Source: Herminiimonas arsenicoxydans (GTDB lineage Bacteria > Pseudomonadota > Gammaproteobacteria > Burkholderiales > Burkholderiaceae_D). From it: a stretch of DNA of 64,000 bases. The first letter of the stretch is position 1, and each line of letters opens with the position of its first letter. A program made the position numbers and the translations under genes. A model generated the notes under the pieces. The model saw nothing but the letters and a program-made list of their open reading frames with translations. It was not told the origin of the DNA and did not search any database. This document shows, in pieces, positions 1-8,631 of this stretch. The DNA is taken from positions 2,418,001 to 2,482,000 of the forward strand of contig CU207211.1 of the NCBI GenBank assembly GCA_000026125.1, read 5' to 3'.

Positions 1-668
1 TCGTCTCCAATGTCCAGGCATCGCGGTTTTATCAAAACAAGGAAGGCATACTCGGGCTCAATATCGGCAAGAATGCAGACACGCCTATCGAGCGCGCGGT
101 GGATGATTATCTGATTTGCCTGGAAAAGGTGTATCCGTATGCCAGCTATGTCACTGTCAACATCTCGTCGCCGAACACTAAAAACCTGCGGCAACTGCAA
201 GGCGCATCGGAACTCGATGCGCTGCTGGCGCAACTGAAAGAAGCGCAGCAGCGGCTTGCGGATCAGCATCAGCGCTACGTCCCGATTGCCTTGAAGATTG
301 CACCGGATATCGATACGGAACAAATTCAGACCATCGCGCAAGCGCTTTTACGGCACAAGATGGATGGCGTCATCGCCACCAACACCACAATCAACCGCGA
401 AGCGGTGAAGAACATGAAACACGCGGAAGAAGCCGGCGGCCTGTCGGGTGCCCCCGTTTTTGCCTCATCCAACGCCGTGATTCGCGCGCTGAAGGCAGAG
501 CTGGGCGACGCCCTGCCTATCATCGGCGTGGGTGGAATTTTGTCCGGCACGGACGCACAGGCCAAGATAGCCGCCGGCGCGTCACTCGTACAGCTATACA
601 CCGGCCTGATTTATCGCGGCCCGGCTCTGATACGGGAATGTGCGGCCGCCCTGCGCGCTCCGACATAA
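1..668 (+). CDS. pyrD: Dihydroorotate dehydrogenase (quinone), 5'-truncated
   Basis: C-terminal part of a class 2 dihydroorotate dehydrogenase, which oxidises dihydroorotate to orotate in pyrimidine synthesis and passes electrons to quinone at the inner membrane. The reading frame is open from base 3, so the gene starts left of the window. Visible family blocks are [12 protein letters not shown] near the left edge, [15 protein letters not shown] with the serine expected as catalytic base in class 2 enzymes, [17 protein letters not shown], and the FMN-phosphate binding stretch GVGGILSG followed by [13 protein letters not shown]. The C-terminus is complete. It converges with clpA, with a shared terminator between them. 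Confidence 0.95.
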   Translation, partial: VSNVQASRFYQNKEGILGLNIGKNADTPIERAVDDYLICLEKVYPYASYVTVNISSPNTKNLRQLQGASELDALLAQLKEAQQRLADQHQRYVPIALKIAPDIDTEQIQTIAQALLRHKMDGVIATNTTINREAVKNMKHAEEAGGLSGAPVFASSNAVIRALKAELGDALPIIGVGGILSGTDAQAKIAAGASLVQLYTGLIYRGPALIRECAAALRAPT

Positions 669-734
669 AAGTCGACAGCAACCAATTGCCTCAGTGCGAG
701 CCGGCCATGGAACAGATGGATTGCACACCAAATT

Positions 735-772
735 AAAAAAGCCCGAACCACATCATGGTTCGGGCTTTTTTT
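735..772. terminator. Bidirectional terminator between pyrD and clpA
   Basis: A/T-flanked hairpin AAAAAAGCCCGAACC / GGTTCGGGCTTTTTT with a 7-nt loop. It lies between two convergent genes and has a U-tract in both directions, so it can serve both transcripts. Confidence 0.9.
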
Positions 773-787
773 GATACGTTTTCAGTC

Positions 788-3091
788 TTATTCGACTTCT
801 ATCGTTTCCTGAGCTGCAGTGGGAGGCGCCGTATCGCCTTCGCTAAAATCCAGCTTGATCTGATCCTTCTCATCCAGATCAACCGTCACCTTGCCGCCCG
901 TTACCAGACGACCGAACAGCAACTCGTCAGCCAGCGCCTTGCGTATCATGTCTTGAATCAGACGTGACATCGGACGCGCGCCCATCAATGGATCAAAGCC
1001 TTTCTTGGCGAGGAAAGTGCGAAGATTATCGGTGAAGATCGCTTCCACCTTTTTCTCGTGCAATTGCTCTTCCAGCTGCATCAGGAATTTATCGACCACG
1101 CGCAGAATGATTTCTTCATCCAGCGCACGGAAGCTGATGATGGCATCCAGACGATTGCGGAACTCAGGCGTAAACATGCGCTTGATATCCGCCATCTCGT
1201 CGCCGGCTTCCTTCTTGTCGGTAAAACCGATCGAACGTTTTTGCAGGCTCTCGGCGCCGGCATTCGTCGTCATGATGATGATCACATTGCGGAAATCCGC
1301 CTTGCGACCATTGTTATCCGTCAAGGTGCCGTGATCCATCACCTGCAGCAGGATATTGAAAATATCCGGATGCGCTTTTTCAATCTCATCCAGCAGCAGA
1401 ACCGCATGCGGTTTTTTCGTGATCGCTTCGGTCAGCAAACCGCCCTGGTCGAAGCCGACATAGCCCGGAGGCGCACCGATCAAACGACTAACCGCATGAC
1501 GCTCCATGTATTCCGACATATCGAAGCGTATCAGTTCGATGCCCATGATGAAGGCCAGCTGTTTGGCCGCCTCGGTTTTGCCGACACCGGTAGGACCGGA
1601 GAACAGGAAGGAGCCAATCGGCTTGTCGGTTTTACCCAAACCGGCACGCGCAACCTTGATCGCCGAACCCAGCGCTTCCAGCGCCGGATCCTGACCGAAC
1701 ACGACATTTTTCAAATCACGTTCGATTGTCTGCAATTTGGATCGGTCGTCCTGATTAACCGTTTGCGCAGGAATACGGGCGATTTTCGAAATGATGTCTT
1801 CGATCTCGGCTTTGCCTATTGTTTTTTTCTGTTTCGATTTCGGCAGGATGCGTTGTGCAGCGCCGGCCTCATCGATCACATCAATCGCCTTGTCGGGCAA
1901 ATGACGATCATTAATGAAGCGCGCCGCCAACTCGGCTGCCGAGACCAGGGCCGAAGAGGAATACTTCACCCCATGATGTTCTTCAAAACGGGATTTCAAG
2001 CCACGCAGGATTTGTATGGTTTGCTCCACCGTCGGCTCGTTCACATCAATCTTCTGGAAGCGACGTGACAAGGCGTGATCTTTCTCGAATACACCGCGGA
2101 ATTCGGTAAACGTCGTCGCACCTATGCACTTCAACTGGCCATTCGACAGAGCCGGCTTGAGCAAATTGGATGCGTCCAGCGTGCCGCCCGATGCAGAACC
2201 GGCACCGATGATGGTGTGGATTTCATCAATGAAAAGAATCCCGTTAGGATTGTCTTTCAGCTGTTTTAACACCGCTTTCAAGCGCTGCTCAAAGTCGCCG
2301 CGATACTTCGTGCCGGCCAGCAGCGCGCCCATATCCAGCGAATAAACGACCGCGTTTTGCAATACCTCCGGAACCTCGCCTTGCGTGATGCGCCATGCAA
2401 GGCCTTCCGCAATCGCGGTCTTGCCTACGCCTGCCTCACCTACCAGCAATGGATTGTTCTTGCGGCGACGGCACAAGGTTTGAATCACACGCTCGACTTC
2501 ACCTTCGCGTCCGATCAGGGGATCGATCTTGCCTTCGGTAGCGAGCTTGTTCAGATTCTGTGTGAACTGGTCCAGTGCGCTTTCTTTTTGCTGACCATCT
2601 GCAGAAGGCGCGTCTTCCGCACCTTCAGAGCTTTTCTGCACATCGATCTGCTGATCCTTGCGCACGCCGTGGGAAATGAAATTCACCACGTCGAGACGCG
2701 TCACGCCCTGCTGGTGCAAATAATAAACGGCATGCGAATCCTTCTCGCCGAAAATGGCAACCAGCACATTCGCACCGGTCACTTCTTTCTTGCCGTTAGA
2801 AGCAGATTGGACGTGCATGATCGCACGCTGAATCACGCGCTGAAAACCAAGTGTAGGTTGGGTATCGACTTCTGCCGCGCCAGGTACCGTAGGGGTATTG
2901 TCGCCTATGAAATTAGTCAGCGTTTTCCGCAGATCATCGATGTTGACCGCACAGGCACGCAATACTTCGGCTGCTGAAGGATTATCCAGCAAGGCCAGGA
3001 GCAGGTGCTCGACGGTAATGAATTCATGGCGCGCCTGTCTCGCTTCGACAAACGCCATATGCAAACTGACTTCTAATTCCTGCGCAATCAT
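788..3091 (-). CDS. clpA: ATP-dependent Clp protease ATP-binding subunit ClpA
   Basis: Hsp100 unfoldase that feeds proteins into ClpP in the cytoplasm, 767 residues, normal length for ClpA. It has an N-terminal Clp repeat domain (about 1-145), AAA domain 1 with Walker [14 protein letters not shown] and Walker [13 protein letters not shown], and AAA domain 2 with Walker [14 protein letters not shown] and Walker [15 protein letters not shown]. The IGF tripeptide in [10 protein letters not shown] is the expected ClpP-docking loop. The start [10 protein letters not shown] is chosen because GGAGGAAGT sits directly before it; an earlier in-frame ATG at 3109 lacks this. Its ATG overlaps the clpS stop as ATGA, so translation is probably coupled. 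Confidence 0.97.
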   Translation of the reverse strand: MIAQELEVSLHMAFVEARQARHEFITVEHLLLALLDNPSAAEVLRACAVNIDDLRKTLTNFIGDNTPTVPGAAEVDTQPTLGFQRVIQRAIMHVQSASNGKKEVTGANVLVAIFGEKDSHAVYYLHQQGVTRLDVVNFISHGVRKDQQIDVQKSSEGAEDAPSADGQQKESALDQFTQNLNKLATEGKIDPLIGREGEVERVIQTLCRRRKNNPLLVGEAGVGKTAIAEGLAWRITQGEVPEVLQNAVVYSLDMGALLAGTKYRGDFEQRLKAVLKQLKDNPNGILFIDEIHTIIGAGSASGGTLDASNLLKPALSNGQLKCIGATTFTEFRGVFEKDHALSRRFQKIDVNEPTVEQTIQILRGLKSRFEEHHGVKYSSSALVSAAELAARFINDRHLPDKAIDVIDEAGAAQRILPKSKQKKTIGKAEIEDIISKIARIPAQTVNQDDRSKLQTIERDLKNVVFGQDPALEALGSAIKVARAGLGKTDKPIGSFLFSGPTGVGKTEAAKQLAFIMGIELIRFDMSEYMERHAVSRLIGAPPGYVGFDQGGLLTEAITKKPHAVLLLDEIEKAHPDIFNILLQVMDHGTLTDNNGRKADFRNVIIIMTTNAGAESLQKRSIGFTDKKEAGDEMADIKRMFTPEFRNRLDAIISFRALDEEIILRVVDKFLMQLEEQLHEKKVEAIFTDNLRTFLAKKGFDPLMGARPMSRLIQDMIRKALADELLFGRLVTGGKVTVDLDEKDQIKLDFSEGDTAPPTAAQETIEVE

Positions 3092-3396
3092 ACTTCCTCC
3101 ATCACGCACTGCAGGGGGTGCCCTGCTTTTCGGGCGTGGTTCAAAACCAGCTCAACTTTCGTAGACGCAATATCCTTCGGATACACGCCACAAATACCCT
3201 TTCCGTCGCGGTGAACCATGAGCATGATTTGCGTTGCTGTCTCACGATCTTTACTAAAGTATTCCTGAAGAATCATCACGACGAATTCCATCGGCGTGTA
3301 ATCATCGTTCAGCAATAACACCTGATACATAGACGGCGGCTTGAGTTTTTGCTCTTGCCGCATAAGGACCGTACCATCATCATGCTTAATTGCCAT
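3088..3396 (-). CDS. clpS: ATP-dependent Clp protease adaptor ClpS
   Basis: N-end rule adaptor of 102 residues that binds destabilising N-terminal residues and hands substrates to ClpA. The core contains [17 protein letters not shown] (the NDD stretch lines the N-degron pocket) and [13 protein letters not shown] with the conserved histidine. It is first in a clpS-clpA operon with an overlapping stop/start, and divergent from the cold-shock gene, an arrangement common in proteobacteria. Confidence 0.97.
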   Translation of the reverse strand: MAIKHDDGTVLMRQEQKLKPPSMYQVLLLNDDYTPMEFVVMILQEYFSKDRETATQIMLMVHRDGKGICGVYPKDIASTKVELVLNHARKAGHPLQCVMEEV

Positions 3397-3730
3397 AGGT
3401 CTATTCTAATACGTTCGACCGTGTGCACAATGCCCAGAAGAACAGGGATACAAATTAAATTTAATCTTACGCGTTTTCTTCTGAAGACGCAGATGACGAT
3501 CAAACACAGGAATTCAAGAGCATGTGTTTTAAGCTCATCAAATAAACATACAACAGCGCCGCCAAAAATCTTGACTTTTATATTTTTTGCGTAAAGAATG
3601 AATCTTATTGACATGCTTGACAACATTAGCTGTCAATATGAAGTGAGCAGGTTTTAGGAGGGGCAACGGTAGTCGAGGCTTCTTTCTTTTGCGGCTCGTG
3701 TGATTAAGTCTATATAGAAAGACGCTTTTT
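3397..3730. other. Divergent intergenic region and cold-shock gene leader
   Basis: This 334-bp gap holds the promoters of clpS (minus) and the csp gene (plus). It contains TTGACATGCTTGACA (3608-3622), a short dyad TTGACA-N8-TGTCAA (3617-3636) and AGGAGGGG (3656-3663) that is not followed by a usable ORF. A long structured leader would fit a cold-shock gene, but no promoter can be fixed by eye. Confidence 0.5.
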
Positions 3731-3934
3731 ATGGCAACAGGTACAGTCAAGTGGTTCAACGATTCTAAAGGCTTCGGCTTTATCACTCCGGATGACGGCG
3801 GTGAAGATTTGTTTGCACACTTTTCAGCAATCCAGATGAACGGCTTCAAGACTCTCAAAGAAGGTCAAAAAGTCCAGTTCGAAGTCACGCAAGGCCCTAA
3901 AGGCAAGCAAGCTTCCAACATTCAAGCTCCTTGA
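3731..3934 (+). CDS. cspA: Cold-shock protein, CspA family
   Basis: Single cold-shock domain protein of 67 residues, an RNA/ssDNA-binding chaperone acting in the cytoplasm. It carries [20 protein letters not shown] with RNP1 (KGFGFI) and DLFAHFSAI with RNP2. Length and sequence are typical of betaproteobacterial Csp proteins. The gene is monocistronic with its own terminator. The Shine-Dalgarno signal before the ATG is weak, so translation may depend on leader structure. Which csp paralogue it is cannot be decided here. Confidence 0.93.
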   Translation: MATGTVKWFNDSKGFGFITPDDGGEDLFAHFSAIQMNGFKTLKEGQKVQFEVTQGPKGKQASNIQAP

Positions 3935-3950
3935 TTCAAGGAGCTTCATG

Positions 3951-3979
3951 AAAAACCCCGCTCAGGCGGGGTTTTTTTA
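3951..3979 (+). terminator. Rho-independent terminator of the cold-shock gene
   Basis: GC hairpin ACCCCGC-TCAG-GCGGGGT followed by seven T, 16 bases after the csp stop codon. Confidence 0.92.
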
Positions 3980-4281
3980 TTGCCAAAAAAATAAAAACTG
4001 GCGCCAGCAGGCTTAGAGCACTACTGTCAGCGGATCAAAGCGGCAATTCCTTGCATTTACAGCATATTGGCGCTCATTTCATGAGCCGAATCCGGACGCC
4101 GAGACTTTTGGCCTGCGATCTGCATTCAATCCCTCACTCAGCCCGATTTGCAAAGCCAAGGCCTGCCATGCAGATCGACACGCCGGTTTTGATATCGCAT
4201 CTTGCAAAATCTCTTTAAGATTCCACCTCATCACCGTTCGCTTCATTTGGCGAACCCGCACTTTCGACCCAACCATCAACC
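3980..4281. other. Intergenic region, nothing recognised
   Basis: About 300 bp between the csp terminator and rluE. No convincing gene, repeat or RNA was seen. It must hold the rluE promoter; no clear Shine-Dalgarno motif precedes the rluE ATG. Confidence 0.5.
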
Positions 4282-4842
4282 ATGTCTCTGATTCTGTTCA
4301 ACAAGCCCTTCCAGGTGATGTGCCAATTCTCACCGCACCCGACACGCGCATCGCTGGCCGATTATCTGGACATTCCAGATATTTATCCAGCCGGACGGCT
4401 GGATGCAGACAGTGAAGGTTTATTGTTACTGACGGATGACGGCAAACTGCAGCATGCGATCAGCCATCCCGATCACAAACAGACAAAAACATATCTGGCG
4501 CAGGTGGAAGGCATTCCACACACTGAAGCACTGGCGCGATTGCGCGCGCCGCTGAATCTGGGCGATTTCATTACCCAAGGTTGTGAGGTAAAGCGGGTTC
4601 AGGAACCCGATTGGCTATGGCCGCGCAATCCGCCGATACGCGAACGCGCCCAAGTACCGACCAGCTGGCTCGCCATAACACTGGCGGAAGGCAAAAACCG
4701 GCAGGTGCGCCGCATGACTGGCGCGGTTGGCCTACCCACCTTGCGACTGATACGGATTGCGATCGGCCCGATTTCCCTGCAGTCGCATCCGCTATTGCCC
4801 GGTCAATGGCGCGAAGTGTCTGCGGCAGAGTTGAGGCTTTAA
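4282..4842 (+). CDS. rluE: 23S rRNA pseudouridine synthase RluE
   Basis: RsuA-family pseudouridine synthase of 186 residues, expected to modify U2457 of 23S rRNA. Signature blocks are LILFNKPFQVMCQFS at the N-terminus, the catalytic motif AGRLDADSEGLLLLTDDG with its aspartate, EPDWLWPRNPPIRER typical of RluE rather than RluB/RluF, and EGKNRQVRRMTGAVGLPTL near the end. There is no N-terminal S4 domain, again as in RluE. Confidence 0.93.
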   Translation: MSLILFNKPFQVMCQFSPHPTRASLADYLDIPDIYPAGRLDADSEGLLLLTDDGKLQHAISHPDHKQTKTYLAQVEGIPHTEALARLRAPLNLGDFITQGCEVKRVQEPDWLWPRNPPIRERAQVPTSWLAITLAEGKNRQVRRMTGAVGLPTLRLIRIAIGPISLQSHPLLPGQWREVSAAELRL

Positions 4843-4959
4843 GATATTCAGGATCAGGCGCCATGCCGCTGAGCGCCGGTTTTTAAGGCACACAAACGCC
4901 TGCTTCATTTTTTCCATTACACTCGTGCTGCATCCCGACCACTTACCCAGACATTACTC

Positions 4960-5415
4960 ATGAATACATCCCTTTCCACTTGCGCTGCAGCTCTCGCTCT
5001 GGCCGCCATGTTTTCTACCGGCCCGGCATCGGCGCAGCCGGGCCAGAAATTTCCGGTTATTCCCCTCACTGCCGGCATGCATGTAATCAAGGCCGAAGTG
5101 GTCGCTACCGAAGCCGAACGCCAGCAAGGTTTGATGTTTCGCGAAAGCATGGCGCAAAATGAAGGGATGGTTTTTCTCTTCGGTGCGCCGGCTGGTGTTT
5201 GCATGTGGATGAAGAACACTCTGATCCCGCTCTCCGTCGCCTTTATTGACGACGACGGCAAGATCGTGAACATAGAGAATATGAAACCGCACAGCCTGGA
5301 GTCGCACTGCTCGAAAAAACCGGTGCGTTATGCGCTGGAAATGAACGAAGGCTGGTTCAAGCAAAAAAACATCAAGCCAGGCAGCACGATTGATGGCTTG
5401 CCGAAAGGAAGATAA
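4960..5415 (+). CDS. DUF192 (UPF0127) exported protein
   Basis: 151-residue protein with a Sec signal peptide (residues 1-25, ending PASAQ) followed by a DUF192 domain. Recognisable blocks are ATEAERQQGLMFRESM, GMVFLF, MWMKNTLIPLSVAFID and the C-terminal RYALEMNEGW, which are the conserved positions of this family. The biochemical function of DUF192 is not established; the protein should be periplasmic or surface-bound. It converges with rpsT across a strong hairpin. Confidence 0.88.
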   Translation: MNTSLSTCAAALALAAMFSTGPASAQPGQKFPVIPLTAGMHVIKAEVVATEAERQQGLMFRESMAQNEGMVFLFGAPAGVCMWMKNTLIPLSVAFIDDDGKIVNIENMKPHSLESHCSKKPVRYALEMNEGWFKQKNIKPGSTIDGLPKGR

Positions 5416-5473
5416 ACAGCCGGAAGCGCAGACTCTTGCAACAGTATGCTCTCAGAACAACGGCGCAAATAAT

Positions 5474-5509
5474 AAAAACCCCGCATGATGCAAATCATGC
5501 GGGGTTTTT
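5474..5509. terminator. Bidirectional terminator between the DUF192 gene and rpsT
   Basis: Perfect 16-bp stem AAAAACCCCGCATGAT / ATCATGCGGGGTTTTT with a GCAA tetraloop, between convergent genes; a U-tract is present on either strand. Confidence 0.95.
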
Positions 5510-5550
5510 ATTACTGATCGCTGCAATTGCTACAGCGACAAGAAATTTGC

Positions 5551-5814
5551 TTAAGCCAGCGCTTTCAAAGCAGCTGCGAGGCGGCTTTTATGACGCGCTG
5601 CCTTGTTTTTGTGGATGATCTTTTTGTCGGCGATACGATCGATCGTCGAAACAGAAGCCAGGAAAACCTGAGCTGCTGCAGTTTTGTCGCCAGCTTCGAT
5701 TGCTTTGCGAACTGCCTTAACTGCGGTGCGCAAGGTCGAACGCTGGCTCGAATTATGAGCGTTTTGTTTGACTGCTTGACGAGCGCGTTTGCGTGCTTGT
5801 GCGGTATTTGCCAT
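5551..5814 (-). CDS. rpsT: 30S ribosomal protein S20
   Basis: 87-residue, lysine/arginine/alanine-rich primary 16S rRNA binding protein. It starts [18 protein letters not shown] and contains the family stretch [20 protein letters not shown]. Monocistronic, as is usual for rpsT, and divergent from murJ. Confidence 0.98.
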   Translation of the reverse strand: MANTAQARKRARQAVKQNAHNSSQRSTLRTAVKAVRKAIEAGDKTAAAQVFLASVSTIDRIADKKIIHKNKAARHKSRLAAALKALA

Positions 5815-6141
5815 GAATATTATTTCCTAAAACAGGGTCGACGCGCATTCGCAAACACGCATTAGTGAGACAGAATTCTGTGAAGCCTCGGATTATAGCG
5901 ACATTTTGCGAATCAGGCAAATAGATGCTGATCAACTTCCGGGCTTGTTGAAACAAGTGGCGCCAATGCAACTAACCTTATTGTAAAGGCGGGATATCTT
6001 CACTGCCAATTTTGCATTTAAAAACGCATGCCGGCACTGCGCCCTTGCCTTTAAGCAAACATGCAATCCGTGTCGGGCAGGAGGCTCCCTCTCGAAATCC
6101 GGCTGCCATCGTTGGCTGCCGACCAGCTATAATCCCGCTCC
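5815..6141. other. Divergent rpsT / murJ promoter region
   Basis: 327 bp without a gene. On the murJ side a perfect TATAAT (6128-6133) lies only 8 bp before the murJ ATG. The rest is unassigned. Confidence 0.5.
6128..6133 (+). promoter_or_regulatory. Candidate -10 box of murJ
   Basis: TATAAT in the context CAGCTATAATCCCG. A start of transcription 6-8 bp downstream would fall almost on the murJ ATG (6142), so the message could be leaderless. No good -35 hexamer is visible at the usual spacing, so this is tentative. Confidence 0.4.
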
Positions 6142-7692
6142 ATGAACTTGCACAAAACGCTCGCGGCAGTATCCGGCATGACGATGGTTTCTCGTGTGAC
6201 AGGATTGATACGCGAGATCCTGTTTGCCCGTGCATTTGGCGCATCCGCCTATACCGATGCGTTCAATATTGCCTTCCGTATCCCCAATCTGCTGCGTCGC
6301 CTGTTTGCCGAGGGAGCCTTTTCGCAGGCTTTCGTGCCGATTCTGGCGGAATACAAAAGCCAGAAAGGTGAGGAGGCGACTAAAAGCCTGGTCGATCACG
6401 TCGCCACTGTTTTGATATGGACGATGCTGCTGACATGCGTAATCGGCATCGCCGCTTCACCTGTCATCGTCTATCTGATTGCAACCGGGCTCAAGGCCGA
6501 CGCCACCATATTCGATACCTCGGTCTGGATGACGCGCGTGATGTTCCCTTACATCGGCTTCATGTCATTTGTGGCCCTCAGTGGCGGCATTCTGAATACC
6601 TGGCGCGAATTCAAGATTCCCGCATTCACTCCCGTTCTGCTGAATTTGTCATTCATCCTCGCGACGCTTTTTCTCGCGCCTTACCTGCATACGCCTATTT
6701 ATGCGATGGCGATTGGCGTCGTGGTCGGCGGCATTCTGCAAATGGTAATCCAGATTCCCGCATTGATGAAAATCGGCATGCTGCCGCGCATTTCAAAAAA
6801 TCCGTTCGCCAGCCTGGGCGATGCCGGCGTGCGCAAAGTTTTGCGCAAAATGGGGCCCGCAGTATTTGCCGTCTCGGCAGCGCAAATCAGTTTGATGATC
6901 AACACCAATATTGCCTCGCGACTGGAAAGCGGCAGCGTGTCCTGGCTCTCGTACGCCGATCGATTGATGGAGTTTCCTACCGCGCTGCTAGGCGTGGCGC
7001 TGGGGACTATCCTGCTGCCCAGCCTGTCGAAGGCTAATTTCGAGGGCAAGACGGCAGAGTATTCATCGCTGCTGGATTGGGGCTTGCGCCTGACTTTCCT
7101 GCTCGCCCTGCCTTGCGCAGTCGGTCTGGCAACGATTTCCGAACCATTGACGGCAACGCTGTTTCATTACGGAAAATTCGATGCACAATCTGTTGCCATG
7201 ACGTCCAGAGCGCTGATTGCATACGGCGTCGGCCTGATCGGCCTGATTCTGGTCAAGATTCTTGCACCCGGATTTTATGCGCAACAAAATATCAAAACCC
7301 CGGTCAAAATTGCGATAGGTGTGTTGATTGCCACACAATTAATGAATCTGATTTTTGTGCCGTGGATTGCGCATGCAGGGCTGGCGCTGTCGATCGGTTT
7401 GGGTGCATGCTTGAATGCAGGTTTCCTGTACTGGGGATTGAAACGGCGCGGAATTTATTCGGCCTTGCCCGGTTGGCGCACCTTCTTCATTCGGCTGGTG
7501 GGCGCACTGTTCCTGATGGCAGGCGTTGCCTTATGGACGTCCGGGCATTTCGACTGGGTGGCATTGCGTGCATCTCCGTTACTGCGCGTAGGCGCATTGC
7601 TGGCGGTGTTGGCGGCATGCGGCATCAGCTATTTCGGCTCCTTGCTGGCCATGGGATTTCGCTTTCGTGATTTCAAGCGGATAGCACACTGA
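6142..7692 (+). CDS. murJ: Lipid II flippase MurJ (MviN)
   Basis: Polytopic inner-membrane protein of 516 residues with about 14 hydrophobic segments, a MOP-superfamily flippase that moves lipid II to the periplasmic face for peptidoglycan synthesis. Diagnostic stretches are TMVSRVTGLIREILFARAFG and RIPNLLRRLFAEGAFSQAFV near the N-terminus and SWLSYADRLMEFPTALLGVA mid-protein, which contain the essential arginines of the family. No Shine-Dalgarno sequence precedes the ATG. Divergent from rpsT, as in many betaproteobacteria. Confidence 0.96.
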   Translation: MNLHKTLAAVSGMTMVSRVTGLIREILFARAFGASAYTDAFNIAFRIPNLLRRLFAEGAFSQAFVPILAEYKSQKGEEATKSLVDHVATVLIWTMLLTCVIGIAASPVIVYLIATGLKADATIFDTSVWMTRVMFPYIGFMSFVALSGGILNTWREFKIPAFTPVLLNLSFILATLFLAPYLHTPIYAMAIGVVVGGILQMVIQIPALMKIGMLPRISKNPFASLGDAGVRKVLRKMGPAVFAVSAAQISLMINTNIASRLESGSVSWLSYADRLMEFPTALLGVALGTILLPSLSKANFEGKTAEYSSLLDWGLRLTFLLALPCAVGLATISEPLTATLFHYGKFDAQSVAMTSRALIAYGVGLIGLILVKILAPGFYAQQNIKTPVKIAIGVLIATQLMNLIFVPWIAHAGLALSIGLGACLNAGFLYWGLKRRGIYSALPGWRTFFIRLVGALFLMAGVALWTSGHFDWVALRASPLLRVGALLAVLAACGISYFGSLLAMGFRFRDFKRIAH

Positions 7693-7751
7693 TCGCAACA
7701 ACCTGAACGCGCATCTGCACGTTCGCAGCATCCTCGCTATGATGGAGGCAT

Positions 7752-8591
7752 ATGACGATCAAAACTCTCGAATACTTTTCCACGCTGGTGCAGCAGGACG
7801 ACAGCATCCCTTTGTTTGAAGCTGCGTTGGCGATTGCACAGGATGCCGAACCCGGCCTCGATCTGGCGGCACTGGAAGAAGAAGTCGATACGCTGGCCGC
7901 CAAACTCAAGCAGCGTTTGCCGGACGATGCGTCGCATCTGCAAAAGCTGCGCATGCTGAATCATTATTTTTACAATGAGCTCGGCTTCAGCGGCAACGTC
8001 AACGACTACTACAATCCCGACAACAGCTACCTGCATCGCGTGCTCAGCACGCGACGCGGGATTCCGATTTCGCTCGCCATTCTCTACATGGAACTGGCGC
8101 AACAGATCGATCTGGAAGTTCAGGGCGTCTCTTTCCCCGGCCATTTCCTGATGAAGCTGTCTGTGCAATCAGGCCAGGTGGTACTCGATCCGTTCAATGG
8201 CTCTAGCCTGTCGCGCGAAGAGCTGGAAGAACGCGTCGAACCTTATATCCTGGAGCAGGATTTCCCGGATGATTTTCAGTTCAATGCCTATCTCGACGCG
8301 GCCAGCCCGCGCGACATTCTGGTACGCATGCTGCGCAATCTGAAACTGCTGTTCATGCAGCAGGAGCACTGGCAGCGTTTGCTGGAAGTGCAGGAAAGAT
8401 TGTTGATTTTGCTGCCGCGTGACATTACCGAGCGGCGCGATCGTGGTCTGGCGTATGCCAATCTGGAATGTCCGCAAGCTGCCTTGCAGGATATAGAAGC
8501 GTATCTGGAGCAACGTCCGTACGCGATGGATGCAGCGGAACTGCGCGCCAGATTACCTGATTTGAAAGATGCAATCGGACGCTTGAACTAG
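7752..8591 (+). CDS. SirB1-family transglutaminase-like/TPR protein
   Basis: 279-residue cytoplasmic protein of the SirB1 (E. coli YchA) family. The central domain has the family stretch STRRGIPISLAILYMELAQQ and GVSFPGHFLMKL, a degenerate transglutaminase core. The C-terminal ~90 residues (LEVQERLLILLPRDITERRDRGLAYANLE onward) are TPR-like. No enzymatic activity is established for this family. It lies 59 bp after murJ on the same strand and converges with uup. Confidence 0.85.
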   Translation: MTIKTLEYFSTLVQQDDSIPLFEAALAIAQDAEPGLDLAALEEEVDTLAAKLKQRLPDDASHLQKLRMLNHYFYNELGFSGNVNDYYNPDNSYLHRVLSTRRGIPISLAILYMELAQQIDLEVQGVSFPGHFLMKLSVQSGQVVLDPFNGSSLSREELEERVEPYILEQDFPDDFQFNAYLDAASPRDILVRMLRNLKLLFMQQEHWQRLLEVQERLLILLPRDITERRDRGLAYANLECPQAALQDIEAYLEQRPYAMDAAELRARLPDLKDAIGRLN

Positions 8592-8622
8592 ATTGCCGTC
8601 CCTGCCCAGGCAGGAACGGCAA
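8592..8622. terminator. Hairpin between the convergent SirB1-family gene and uup
   Basis: Imperfect inverted repeat ATTGCCGTcCCTGCC / GGCAGGaACGGCAAT with a 2-nt loop, starting at the stop codon of the left gene and ending 9 bp before the uup stop. It lacks a long U-tract, so termination is likely but less certain than at the other sites. Confidence 0.55.
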
Positions 8623-8631
8623 TTGCACGCA

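Noticed and set aside
1058..2068. 336-codon open frame antisense to clpA
   Set aside because: Fully inside clpA on the opposite strand, no ribosome site, composition of a codon shadow.
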